Below, piece by piece: positions 43,930 to 54,137 of a DNA stretch of 64,000 bases. Position 1 is the stretch's first letter. Each line of letters opens with the position of its first letter. Made by a program: the position numbers and the translations under genes. Under the pieces are notes generated by a model, which saw only the letters and a program-made list of their open reading frames with translations, was not told where the DNA came from and made no database searches. This stretch comes from Falciphora oryzae (Eukaryota > Ascomycota > Sordariomycetes > Magnaporthales > Magnaporthaceae): positions 126,085 to 190,084 of the forward strand of contig JNVV01000047.1 of NCBI GenBank assembly GCA_000733355.1, read 5' to 3'.

Positions 43930-44775
43930 CCGCATTCCGGCGCTCCTTGTTAGTGAGCGGGCGATCGGCAGTAGGGCGTATACATATACGCCGGGGCGTT
44001 GTAAAGCGCTGCGGGTGGTAGTTGTGCGTTCGGCCGGCAAGCATGCCGGAAAAGGGGTAAGGCCGGGTTTGGGCGGGGAGGTCCTCAGGACCCCTCCTGG
44101 GCCCGGCCGGAAGTGCGGGGGACTAACGAGCTTACTGTTGGTTTTAATAATACAAAAGAAAAAATAAAAAAAATAAAAAGTGAAAAAAAGGAAAGGTTAT
44201 AAGCGAGTTTTATAGGCTTTGTTGTTACCGTCCAGCGATGGCATAATAGTTAGTGGCTTTAAAAGCCTTTCCTTTTTGCTTCGTTCGCCGAAGCTACTAA
44301 CTATTTCAATATCGCCGGGTGATAAAAACGGGTTTAAAAAGCCCATATATAACCTTTTCCTTTTTCCTTTTTCCTTTTTCTTTTACACTTTTTATCTTTT
44401 CCTTTATATTATTAAAACCAACAATAAGCTCGTTAATCCCCCGCACCTCCGGCCGGGCCCAGGAGGGGTCCCAAAAACCCCCCGCCCAAACCCGGCCTTA
44501 CCCCTTTTCCGGCATACCCGCCGGTCGACAGCATCACTACCACCCGCAGCGCTTCACAACGCCCCGGCGTATATACATACGCCTTCCCGCCGATCGCCCG
44601 CTCACTAACAAGGAGCGCCGGAATGCGGCCCGACTTCCGTGTGCCTTTGGGTTTAATTTGTTAGCCGCCTTGATAGTAACATGTAGCCTAACGTTAAGCT
44701 TAGGTAGCGCTAGCACGTCATATGCCCCTTGGGAGGCAGGGACTGGTAGATCCCGACTTTTTGACGTTAAATAAA

Positions 44776-44777
<2 letters not shown>

Positions 44778-44812
<35 letters not shown>
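44778..44812. repeat. CT dinucleotide microsatellite at fold-back element end
   Basis: (CT)n run, preceded by 'gttaaataaactctctg'. The same run, shorter, ends the other arm and the 21-kb copy. Confidence 0.95.
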
Positions 44813-44814
<2 letters not shown>

Positions 44815-44957
44815 CCGTATGGCGAGAGCAATTCTAGCTTCGTTGGATGTCGATGCCATTTGTGGTTGTTGAGCAATTGAGGTTGGAAGTGGGAAACGCG
44901 AGTCGAGATGGAAAACGCGCCACTCGCTGATGTGCGCCACTCACTGATGAACCATGT
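44813..44957 (-). mobile_element. Truncated pogo element end (TIR plus transposase start)
   Basis: The minus strand holds the pogo TIR 'gagtggcgcacatcagcgag', 5' leader and the start MASTSNEARIALAIRA, homologous to the full element at 56113-58147 (MASTFSEAKIVFAIRA). Homology ends exactly at the CT run of the fold-back element, which seems to have inserted into it. Confidence 0.8.
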
Positions 44958-45012
44958 TATAAATAAGCGAGTTATTTAATTGTATAAAAACGGGTTTACG
45001 GTGGTTTTCCTG

Positions 45013-45055
45013 TGTCCCACTAGCTTGTGTGTCCCACTCACTTGTGAACCACGCT
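45013..45055 (-). mobile_element. Divergent pogo-type TIR remnant
   Basis: 'gtcccactagcttgtgtgtc' followed by 'ccactcacttgtgaaccacg' parallels the doubled-motif structure of the 41-bp TIR of the 56-kb element, with a diverged motif. It may be a TIR of a related subfamily. Confidence 0.55.
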
Positions 45056-45216
45056 ATTACTCGACTTTAGTCCCCTCATGTTGGATGAGGAGACGTGCCG
45101 GGGCAAAAAACCAAAAAAAAAAGATGAAAAGTCCGCTCCACTCCGTCGAGTCTACAAAGAAACGCCCAAAACCCCATAGATGCCATTCTCCTGCCGCACC
45201 TTACTGCGATCGCCCG

Positions 45217-46123
45217 TTAGGGAGGCGTGGGCCGGAGGCGCTTGCAGGTGACAGTAGAAGCGTCGACTATGTTGCAGTCGGTCTGCAAGCCGCCTTGAAC
45301 AGGGCCTGTAGTGGGGTCCGTCAGCCATGTCTGATCGAGGTTCATAGCCTGGGCCCCTTCAAGGTCCAAGGTCCCCCCGGTGGCGGTGGCGGCGCTGGCG
45401 CCGGTCCAGGTAATGTTGCCGACGAAATCCGTGAGGGGCATCGGCCTCCCGAAGCTGGTATAGGAGGCGGCAATCCAGTTGGCCGTCTGGCCACAGAAAC
45501 CGCCGTCGTTGTGCATAAGCCGGTAGGTCTCCTGGCCGGTGTTCAGATTCTTGATGGTGCCGTTGATCGCGGTCGGCGACAGCGCGATCAGTTCCATATG
45601 GATCTCATCTCCAACCCGGAGAGGGAAGCTGAGAACGTTTTCGGATCCGCCAGAATAGTCCCCCCAGTTCCAGCCCGCTCTAAAGTTGTTTGCACGCAGG
45701 TCGCCGTGGTCGCCGTTCTGGCTGGTCGAGTGCCCGATCGAGACGAGTGGAGAGTCCTTGTTGCAAGGGGGGAGTCCGTCGAGACGAACGGCTAAATATA
45801 TGCCGGAAGTCCAGCCGTCGTCGCGGTTGCGCCAATCCGGCACTTTAACCGTGCCAGCAATCTTGTTGATACCGGTGCCGGCCTTGGTGGCGCCAGACCA
45901 GTTCTCCAAGTGGAGAGGGCCGGGAGCTTTGTTGCTCAGCGCGAGAGGGGTCTGTAGAAAAGACTAATAGTTAACATTCCACTATCCATTCTAGTAGCGA
46001 GTGTTCGATGCGGCTCACCAGGACACCGTTCGTAAACTCGGCATTAGAGACGCCAGAGGTGGGGACCGTTATGGCGGTTGCAATACCGGCCGCAGCCGCA
46101 GCTGTGAGAAAGGGACCGAGCAT
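45217..46123 (-). CDS. Secreted eqolisin-fold (peptidase G1/A4-like) protein, catalytic residues absent
   Basis: Exons 46019..46123 and 45217..45951 give 279 aa. The signal peptide MLGPFLTAAAAAGIATA suggests secretion; an upstream in-frame ATG (46186) would hide it, so 46123 is preferred. The fold matches glutamic peptidases: LENWSGA start, VPDWR, SGIYLAVRLDG, FRAGWNWGDY, LRVGDEIHMEL, GTIKNLNTGQE, GQTANWIAASY, LTDFVGNITWTGA. In active enzymes the catalytic Gln lies in LLQTG and the Glu in WIVED. Here the positions read LVSIG (Ser) and WIAAS (Ala). It is therefore probably a carbohydrate-binding or inhibitor-like non-peptidase with an intact jelly-roll fold. Cys residues in CNKD, GFCG, DCN and TVTC could pair. 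Confidence 0.85.
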
Positions 46124-46206
46124 TCTGAAATAGTGAAAGTGGCGAGGCTGGGATTGGAAAGTCGAAGATACAGACTGGAAATGCACGATCCGTGAGCAAT
46201 TCCGTG

Positions 46207-46217
46207 CCCTTTATAAC
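46207..46217 (-). promoter_or_regulatory. TATA-like box of the eqolisin-fold gene
   Basis: The minus strand reads 'ttataaaggg', about 85-90 bp upstream of the preferred start codon (46123), a sensible TATA position for an RNA polymerase II gene with a short leader. Confidence 0.4.
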
Positions 46218-47404
46218 AGTTTATTTACTGTATACAAGGCCTCGTGCTTAGTGTTCGCGGTTTCCGGGACCCCTTGGTTGTCCCAATGCCGGCAGTTGGT
46301 CCCGGCCCGGTGTCCCTCTGCAGTAGATAAGCAGGTACTATTTAGGCTATATGTGGAGGGTTGCATGCGTTGTTGTCCCCGCCGGCCGGACCTTTCGGCT
46401 GCCTATATCCGCCCGCTGCGGTATCCAGATTGTTCGTTTACTACCCGCACCTTTTCCTTGTGATCCCACATGATTCTCCGAGGCAATATGCCTTTGGAAA
46501 ACATTAATGGCTCCTGCTCGCAACATGGGGGTGCAGCCGTTCCTCCCGAGTCTCTGGCACGGGCTGGCCAACAGTCATTGGCAAGGGGCAGGCTGGGAGC
46601 CGGTCAGACTGGCAGTAGAAATCCCAGGTGGAATATCCCTCAACTTCAAGCCATCCGGTCGTTGAACATGCCGTCGCGCTCATAGTCCTCAAGGTTCGAG
46701 ACCGCAAATGAAGTCCCGAGATGTCCTCTTTGGACGAACGGAGGGCTATTTCCCATTGATAAGGAACCCCCGCGCTGAGGTTGCTTCGAACCAAAACCCA
46801 ACGTCCGCAGCGCCAGTATACCAGGCTTTGCGCCCACAAATCACCTGATAAAAGCGGGGTAATCAACAACCGCCAAGATTTCCCCTCGCGCCCCGCGCCA
46901 GCACGGAAACTTGACGACCCGCCCGGTGCGGGGTTTTCGAATTTGGCGGTGCCGAATCTTCGCGAGCTGGAAGCCTGTCGGCCAGGCCCCGCCCCCTCCC
47001 CCTCCTCCAGCGGGCGCGTCACGATAAATGGCGTATTCTACCGGACCGGATATTAAGCAAGCATAAAACTTTAACGAAATGAAAGATATATTTTAAAGCA
47101 AACCCGGGGCGGCTGGGAATCTTTGCTTTCGGGCCGGGCCGGAGCCGCCCGCCTGGCTGTGGCTGCCGTGGGCGATGGGCTTAAAACCGTTCAACGTACG
47201 AGCGCCCAAACAGATGGAGCTTAAGACCTGTCTCCCGCCCAAAACCTCATTGACAAAATGTACGTGCGAAAACACCCCCAAACTGTAGAAGCCAGCGGTC
47301 AGTATTAGCATTCAGAGTCACGTTCCACCCGTCCGCACGCTCCTCCATTTAGCCTGAGCCACTGAGACTACGCTGGGCCGGTTTATAATTGAAATCGCTC
47401 CCTG
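46218..47404. other. Intergenic, no recognisable gene
   Basis: A 172-codon minus-strand ORF (46504-47022) shows no domain that I know. Nothing else supported. Confidence 0.4.
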
Positions 47405-48213
47405 CTAGGGTTTTCTCCCTACGATGCAAACCTGGTCCAGCGTGTGATAAACCCCCGCGTCAATCTCCCTCGTGGCCTGGGCCCTCAGCCTCTCGATCCT
47501 TTCCTTGCTCCACCCACTTCCTTGGACCACCGCTAGCTTTTCCAGGCACCCCAGGAAGCAGTCGATTATGTTCCGGGTTCCCTTGTCCCTGAACCCTCGA
47601 GCTCCGGATCCTGCAGCCCGTCCATCGAGAACACGTCCTCATGCACGTCGACCAGGCCCAGCTGCCGGAACACGTCCGCCCTCCTCACGTTATTGGACTC
47701 TCGCATCATGAGGCCTATGATGGGGTCCGTGCCGGCGCGGAAAGGGCCCAGGCCGTCGTATATCTCCTGGAACGCGGCGCGGGAGGAGCCGGGGACGGAG
47801 TTGTAGAGGGCAAAGTTGCACGAGTCGATCCACTGCATCCAGCCGCCGGGCTTGAGCAGCGTTGCGATGTTCCCGACCGCGCGTGCCCACTTTGGGCGCG
47901 TGCTCGCGCTGCTGACGAAGCGGGCCGCGACCACGTCGTAGGTTCCGATCCCCGAGGGCGGAAAAGGGGAGAGCATGTCTTGGATTTTGAATGACACGTT
48001 TGGGGGCCGGGCCTGGGGCGGGGGAAAGGCTGTCGTATGCAGTGAACTGGCACGTCGGGGGCAGGCTCTCGGCCACGTCGAGCAGCCAGATGCCGGTGCC
48101 GGCGGCTATGTCTGCAATTTTGAGGCTCGGCGAGGTGACTGGGATGTTGGGGTGGATGAGGAAGCCGAGGACTTTGGTCGTGGTCATGTGTTGCTCATCC
48201 AGCCTGTTTGGAG
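47405..48213 (-). pseudogene. SAM-dependent methyltransferase (LaeA-like class), two frameshifts
   Basis: Class I methyltransferase of the kind common near fungal secondary-metabolite genes. An acceptor site at about 48213 opens LDEQHMTTTKVLGFLIHP, then motif I KIADIAAGTGIWLLDVAESL. The frame breaks near 48035; PPNVSFKIQDMLSPFPPS, GTYDVVAARFVSS and LLKPGGWMQWIDSCNFALYN continue in a second frame to LQDPELE. A second break near 47600 leads to RDKGTRNIIDCFLGCLEKL and the natural end YHTLDQVCIVGRKP, stop 47405-47407. No clear first exon is seen. Two indels in otherwise well-conserved sequence indicate recent decay. Confidence 0.85.
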
Positions 48214-48924
48214 AATGTCAGTTTAAGTGTTCCCGATAATAACGGGGCCAGCGTCTGCCGCACCCGCCGCCTTTCGACGCGGCGCCGCCTGCGATTCCGC
48301 GCTTGATTCCTTGCACCGGCGCGGACTTGGTAGCGTGGTGGGGCGAAACCGTCGGTCGGAGGCGTCTCGTCCGCACGTCGCCGAGCGAGCCCTCATCCTG
48401 CTCATACAACTTGCCCTCAGCTCAGAAAACCCTTCCCGAGACACGTCTTATATGCCTGGAAACCCCGTCAGAATCCCCACTGAGGTGTTGCAAACTCGAT
48501 GCGCTCAATTCTAAACAAGCGCAGCGGCGACAAGGCATGAGATTTTGTTGACTACTACTTTTTCCGGGGGCAGGCCTAGTTATTTAGAACTGGCTGTCAC
48601 GGGCAGGCTTTGTTTGGTGATGCTTAGGTTTCTCAATCTCTGTATTACCACAGGATTTGATCGATTGCGACGGAATAAACACGTTTGAAGTAATTGAGTG
48701 AACGATTTAGGCCACCCGACGGGACTTTTTAGGGGGCATCCAGACTCCTCCTTACGAGTCTCACTGGGGGACATGTGCACAAATTACGCACGAATGTTAA
48801 ACCACTTATGCTTGGCCAACTACTTAGGTACCTTGTATCTCCTTTCGCATTCTCATTAGTACGGCTGGATACCGGTCCTGTTATGAGAACAGCTGTGCAC
48901 TCAAGGGCTCCAAAGCTCGGCTAA
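48214..48924. other. Intergenic, no recognisable gene
   Basis: Short ORFs only. It may contain remains of the methyltransferase's first exon, but I cannot identify it. Confidence 0.4.
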
Positions 48925-49285
48925 AGCAACTCCTGCAGAGGCCTGCCTTTCGAAAACTCCTCATACGTGCGCGTCTCGACGGGGTTCTCGAGCTGGGGCG
49001 GCTCAACGGAGCTCGGAACTCCCGCCATGTGACTGGACTCCCCAATGCACTCCGGGGATCTCGTATGGCAGGCCCGTGTGACTGTGAATCTCCTCCTTTA
49101 ACATCTCCACAAACGTCGCCGGCCTGCCCGTGACGCGAGATCAGATCTCCATGGCCTCGCTGACGCTGATATAGCTGTCCTTATTGTACGACAACAGTTT
49201 CGTCCCGGGCTCCTCGTCCTCCACCAGCGCGCGCACGTACGGGCCCGTCGCTTCGGCCGGGTCCCTGTGGCCCTAAAAACGGACG
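48925..49285 (-). pseudogene. NmrA-like family protein, C-terminal fragment
   Basis: NmrA-like proteins are NAD(P)-binding Rossmann proteins that act as redox sensors or reductases. Reading from a possible acceptor at about 49275: GHRDPAEATGPYVRALVEDE, EPGTKLLSYNKDSYISVSEA, then a TGA where Trp is usual (MEI*SRVTG), RPATFVEMLKEEIHSHTG, and after a small frame change EPPQLENPVETRTYEEF. Only the C-terminal third exists; the nucleotide-binding N-terminus is absent from the sequence upstream. Confidence 0.8.
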
Positions 49286-50369
49286 ATGGAAGTTGCCGTT
49301 TCTCCTTCCGCCCCCTCTGCGGAGGTTTACTCCGGCCGCGGCAATGAAGATTGAGGCGCAGAAGTGAAGAGATCTGACGTCGAGAAGGCTTGAAGAACGT
49401 GCAAGAGAGCGGGCGAGCTTGCAGGCAATGGAGGAAGAGAGCTGGAGACCTGCCTACACGCGCTCAGTTAGGCCACACGGGCACGCCCGCCCAGAAGCCG
49501 TCCGGGCAGGTCTATTCGCGAAACCTGGAACAGCAGCCTATGGTGCGTTGCTGGTCGCCAAGATACTGGAGGGATCCTCGACGGCATCTCAGGTATCGCC
49601 TTGCCAGGCAAAGCTGGACGCGGCGTCAGGCCATTCGAAGTGGAGCTAGAAAACCCGCGTTTAGCTGTCGACAGTTATTGGCGAGCGTGGCATGGGGAAA
49701 TCCATGGACGTGTTCACGCCAGACATTATATGGCCCGTGGTGGCAGACGACAGATATGTTCGTCGCCAGCCGACGTAGGAAATTTCGACGGCGCGCACCG
49801 ACGCCCCGCGTCTAGCCCCGGGCTTCGGCGATGCGCACCTCCAATTCTGGGTCTAGCATGCGCGTCGCCTGTCGAGATAGAACTCTGCTCGAAGCCACGC
49901 CACTGGATTGAACACTGACTTTCCCAAACTGGAGTGCGGAGCCACGTTGTCGCGCCTCTCGCCTCTCCAAAGACCGTCTCTTGTTTTGCCCGTTGTCCAC
50001 GATTGAGCCTGAGTTGGCCCACTGTGCTTCCGGGGCAGACGAAATCTGGGGCCGTCTCTCGACGACGACGTATCGCCCCTCTGCTGGATACTACTGTCAC
50101 GACCGCAAGGGTACCCCGCTGTAACCACGGGATATTATACCAGCCACAATCGGTTTTGGGCAGGGTGGGATTTCCACTGGAGGTAGCAGCCAGTTTCCAT
50201 ACGCGAATCACACGTCCAGGCAGACCAGGAGTGGTGCAGCCTGCAGACAAGCAGCTGCAGCTTCCGGGCTGTCACAAAAGTTTGTAGTCAATTGGTAAAG
50301 ATGGCCCTGAAAGCATAACAACGCACCCGACCCCGGGCCCCTCCGTGGTTTCTTCTCCTGGCGCGCCCG
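49286..50369. other. No recognisable gene
   Basis: Overlapping ORFs of 100-175 codons on both strands without recognisable domains. Possibly decayed sequence belonging to the ankyrin remnant that follows. Confidence 0.4.
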
Positions 50370-50600
50370 GCCGCGGTACGATACTTGTCTGGGGGGGTGG
50401 ACGGCGCTTCATCTCGCTGCCACATACGGATCGGTAGAGGCAACCCGCCTGCTCCTGGAAAAAGGCGCCGACGCCAACTTACGATGAGCGGACGGCCGTC
50501 CACTGTGTCGTGGAAAGAGAGCGCCGGACGGAGCAGCACTCGAAGGTCTTGGATCTTCTCTTGGCCAAGATCGATCCAGAAGAGTGTTGCTTCCAGCTGT
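50370..50600 (+). pseudogene. Ankyrin-repeat remnant
   Basis: GALHLAATYGSVEATRLLLE and KGADANL form one full ankyrin repeat. A frame change then leads to DERTAVHCVVERERRTEQHS and KVLDLLLAKI, a second degenerate repeat. No start codon or further repeats are visible. It lies 130 bp upstream of the kinase on the same strand, so it may be the broken ankyrin half of a former ankyrin-kinase gene. Confidence 0.65.
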
Positions 50601-50727
50601 GCTGCACGATCAAAAAAGGGGCTTCTTGCAAGTGCAAGAATTCTCTGCTGCAACAGGCGTGCCAGGAAATACGGGCGCAGCTAGGTAACCTTGGCTCGTC
50701 CCTGTCCCGACGACAAGCGGCCGACTT

Positions 50728-52170
50728 GTGACCAGGTGGCTGGCGTGTTGCCAAGCGCTTGAGGCGTCCAGCCCGCAAGCGAGACTAGCCAGCCCGATCC
50801 GGCCAACTCGACGGTATTCAGTCCTGGACCTGAAGAGCATCAAAGGCCTACTCGACCAAGTGTACCCTCGTTGGCGCGAAGACGGCCGCAGGGTCGAGCG
50901 GTTGTACACGGTACTGAGCCTCGAGTCCCTGGGCATCGGCGAGCCGGTCAGAGTCGTCGACGACTTCATACGGGAAGGGATTACGGATTACCACCTGCCC
51001 CTGGGCAGGGGCGATGTGCCCGTCACACTGAACCCCAGCCGCATCGAGAAGTTCCTGCGCGAGCAGGAGGTGGTCCTACCCAAGACCATCCAGTCCCAAG
51101 ACGACCAAGAGGAGGACAGGCCACACAGCAATCTCGCAGGCGACGAATGGCACGCGCACTTCGACCAGGTGAAGGACCTGTGCGAGCAGCGAGTCTTCAG
51201 CGTCTCGCACGCCCAGTGTGACACCCCGCTCGCGGTGAAGCTGATAGAGCGGCGGAAGAGACGGGGCGGGCCGCCGGTATGGGGCGAGCTGGGCGCCCTC
51301 AAGCGAGCCGCCCACAGACACGTCGTTCGGCCGGTGGCGAGTTTCACGACGCCGGGCTTTCTCGGCTTGGTGATGGCGCCGGTGGCGCGGGGTAACCTGG
51401 ACGCCTACCTCTTGGAGGGGGAATCGGGTTCTGCCGCGGACCCCCGGGAGAGGATCTGCTTCCTGGCCAGCTGCTTCGGCTGCCTACTGACGGCGCTGCA
51501 CTACCTGCACAATACGGCACACATCACGCACTACGAAATCAAGCCGGCCAACATACTGGTCGACGTCGACAGAGAGGGGCGGCGGCAGGTGCTCCTGACC
51601 GACTTTGGCATATCGCACCTCTGGGACACGTCGCTCAAGTCGACCCTGCAAGACCCGACAGGCCGGACGTGGAGGTACTGCGCGCCCGAGGTCGCCAGCC
51701 ACAGGGCCAGGATCAACACGAAAGCCGACGTTTGGTCGCTGGGCTGCGTCTTCCTTAAAATGCTAACGGTGGTCAGGGGCCGTACTATCGAGCAACTGAG
51801 GGCCCACATGGGAAATAACGATTACTGGAAGAATGGGCGGGCCATCCGGGACTGGAACGACAAGCTGCGGAGACGCGATCCCGCCCGAGTCGTGGAACCA
51901 GTGGATTGGATCGGGAGAATGCTCGATCTCAACGCAACACTCCGGCCGACGGTAGCAGAACTGCGCAAAACAATCCCGGAGCGCGATTCGGTGTCGTCCC
52001 TGCCCCTATTTGGGGACTGCTGCCTGCCGTCCGCCGCCAGGGACGACAGGGAAGGGCCCGCTACGGCTTTGCCCCAGGGGGGGCTTCCCGCCGTGGTAGA
52101 CGATCGCGGCGGCCTTGCTGTCGTTTCCTGGCCCGAGGAACAGGTGAGCGCTGCCCTTTTGGGTCCTTAG
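50728..52170 (+). CDS. Protein kinase-fold protein, probable pseudokinase, 480 aa
   Basis: Eukaryotic protein kinase fold. The N-terminal 150 residues are not recognised. Where a Gly-rich loop is expected the sequence reads EQRVFSVSHAQCDTPLAVKL, lacking the GxGxxG but keeping the beta-3 Lys. The catalytic loop reads HITHYEIKPANILV: HRD is HYE, so the proton-acceptor Asp is Glu. LTDFGIS (metal Asp), YCAPEVAS (APE) and DVWSLGCVFLKML (F-helix) are intact, as is an Arg in the last helices (NATLRPTVAEL). Weak or no phosphotransfer is predicted. A strong GT donor at 52144 (CAG/gtgagc) suggests the true C-terminus may be spliced to an exon such as that following 'tttcag' at 52257. It borders the AT-rich transposon block. 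Confidence 0.82.
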   Translation: MTRWLACCQALEASSPQARLASPIRPTRRYSVLDLKSIKGLLDQVYPRWREDGRRVERLYTVLSLESLGIGEPVRVVDDFIREGITDYHLPLGRGDVPVTLNPSRIEKFLREQEVVLPKTIQSQDDQEEDRPHSNLAGDEWHAHFDQVKDLCEQRVFSVSHAQCDTPLAVKLIERRKRRGGPPVWGELGALKRAAHRHVVRPVASFTTPGFLGLVMAPVARGNLDAYLLEGESGSAADPRERICFLASCFGCLLTALHYLHNTAHITHYEIKPANILVDVDREGRRQVLLTDFGISHLWDTSLKSTLQDPTGRTWRYCAPEVASHRARINTKADVWSLGCVFLKMLTVVRGRTIEQLRAHMGNNDYWKNGRAIRDWNDKLRRRDPARVVEPVDWIGRMLDLNATLRPTVAELRKTIPERDSVSSLPLFGDCCLPSAARDDREGPATALPQGGLPAVVDDRGGLAVVSWPEEQVSAALLGP

Positions 52171-52598
52171 TTATTTATACTGATTCTAATTCGCATAACA
52201 AAAGAGGATATACTTCCAAGGTGAGTGGGTTTAATTGCCGGAGAGTTCTTTTTTCAGCTGCGTGTTTTCCGACTCAATTTCTAGACCCCGGCGGCTTCAT
52301 CCGAGAGGCAATCAAAAATACGTATGAACTACGGCAGTGCAAAGCTCAAACTAGGCAACAATCGATTTTTTCTCAATACATTCACCCCCGTGTGGATACG
52401 GGTGTGCGCTTGCCAAATTTACTGCTTTATTAGGCATAACCCACATTTCCAGATATGGTTACTTGGAAATAGGCCTGTAGTAAAAGGTTCATAGCTTATA
52501 AAATGACATTTTCGACGGTCCTAAATGATCTTGCTTTTACACCCTTTTACACCGGTGCACACACGTTTACCCGGACCCTTCGGCGGGTTTAGGGTATC
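52171..52598. other. Transition from GC-rich to AT-rich sequence
   Basis: Base composition changes sharply here. It may hold a short final kinase exon (from about 52258, ending LNF stop). Otherwise nothing. Confidence 0.45.
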
Positions 52599-53985
52599 AT
52601 GCTTCCGCTTATCGCCCGCTGCCGGCGTAAAGCCCACGACCTCCTTCTATATGCCAACCCCCATTCCAACTTTTGCCCTAAATGCGGGTATGCTTTCCCT
52701 AAACGCCCAACACCTAATAACGTCGTTATCGACCTTATATTTTCGGATTACGAAAACACACCCCGCGCTTTACGAACTGCCTCCCCTTCCCTTACGATAC
52801 AAACCGTGCCCATCAAACGAAAAACCCCTTTAGCCGATAACGTAGCTACTGCCGTTCGCGAAAAGGGGAAAAGCATTTTATCAACTAAAAAAACCAGCAA
52901 ACCTTTAATGGTTTCCATTGCAACTAACTAGTTTTACGGCAAACACTATTTCCAAAACACTAACGACGAAATCATAGCAGGTATTAAGCACTATAAAAAG
53001 ATTATCCTATTCAAATCCTTTGGTACGGCCTAGCACAAACTGGAACGCATATACCCTTTTTTATAACATTTGGTTTAAAATTTTATAAAAAACAGCCCAT
53101 TGTAAAACCACGAAAAGCTTTTATCATAAAGCATTATTTCCAACGTTAAAACGAACAAAACGGGAATTATTAAGCTTTCCCACCAATTTAAAGGTTTATT
53201 AAATTTAAATAATTTATTATCCAAACTTTTCGCAAATACGTGCTTATACATCCGGTTTTATAATTTAACACACGCTTATTTTATTTCTCCCGCAAAACCG
53301 AAATCCGAATACATTTTAACTTTATTCGCCAGCAAAAAAGTGCCGCCTCCCAGCCCGAAAAAACCCGTATACAGCTTTCTGGACGTGGGCATGCCGGCAA
53401 GCAATCCTTTTGCACCTTCGACACCTTCCGCGCGCGCGAAAAAAAATAGGGGCTAAAAGTGCGAAAAAGGGAGCTAAAGTTAAAAAGGAACAAAAGGTAG
53501 CGGTAAAGGTTAAACCTATCCTTCGGGTTATGCGCCCAGGGAAAAGATCAACAAATGCAACGCCTAGCGAACCGGCTAGCGACACCCTACCCTTGCCAAA
53601 TTCTAAGTTTAACTTTGCCGTTTACAGCGTTGCTAGCACTAACGAAAAGGCTAGGCCTTGTGCTAAAAACGGTGAAAACGAACACGGGCTAGCTGGACAA
53701 GCACACAGGGGTGCATTTAAATACGCTAATTTTCCCCTTTAACTTTATATAATTATAAAAGGCTAAGCGTATACACTAGTATACCTTCGCGTCCCGCTAA
53801 AAAGACCAACAAAGTTCCTCCGCTGCCGTTTACATTACGAAACAAACGAACGCGCGCAAAATCGGGTTCGTCGCCTTCCGGGAAGCGCACTTGCACAGGT
53901 GAAGTTGGTAATAATGCGGCGGACGAAACTAAAGTTGAAAAAGATACGGATACGGAAACGGAAGCAATATTTCTATCTTAATTGT
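52599..53985 (+). mobile_element. RIP-degraded transposon-like coding remnant, unassigned
   Basis: AT-rich plus-strand reading with many TAA/TAG stops. Coding-like blocks remain: a CPKCGY zinc-ribbon-like motif (52660-52690), a Lys-rich region near 53430-53520, and a tail TKVEKDTDTETEAIFLS ending at a stop near 53982. I cannot assign a superfamily. Confidence 0.45.
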
Positions 53986-54137
53986 TAACCTATGTACATC
54001 CATATGCTCCAACCCACTTTACTCCTCGTTAGATTGTATTTCCAAATTTCCCATATTATTAACCAATTTATCCCCTTTATTTGCCGGCTCGGGTATGCAT
54101 TCCTATCTTCCGCTTAAAATATAATCCCATTTTTAAG

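Larger units (their letters stand above)
43629..44812. mobile_element. Fold-back (large inverted-repeat) element, ~1.2 kb
   Basis: The left arm (43629 to ~44195) is the reverse complement of the right arm (~44390 to 44812). Shared stretches include 'aagtcgggatctaccagtcc', 'ctgcctcccaaggggcatat', 'gtgctagcgctacctaagct', 'acaaggagcgccggaatgcg' and 'ctcctgggcccggccgga'. Both outer ends carry a GA/CT run next to 'ttaacgtca'. The ~190-bp centre is itself partly palindromic. There is no coding capacity. The left arm is longer only because of a nested 134-bp insertion. A truncated single arm sits at 21000-21372. Confidence 0.88.
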
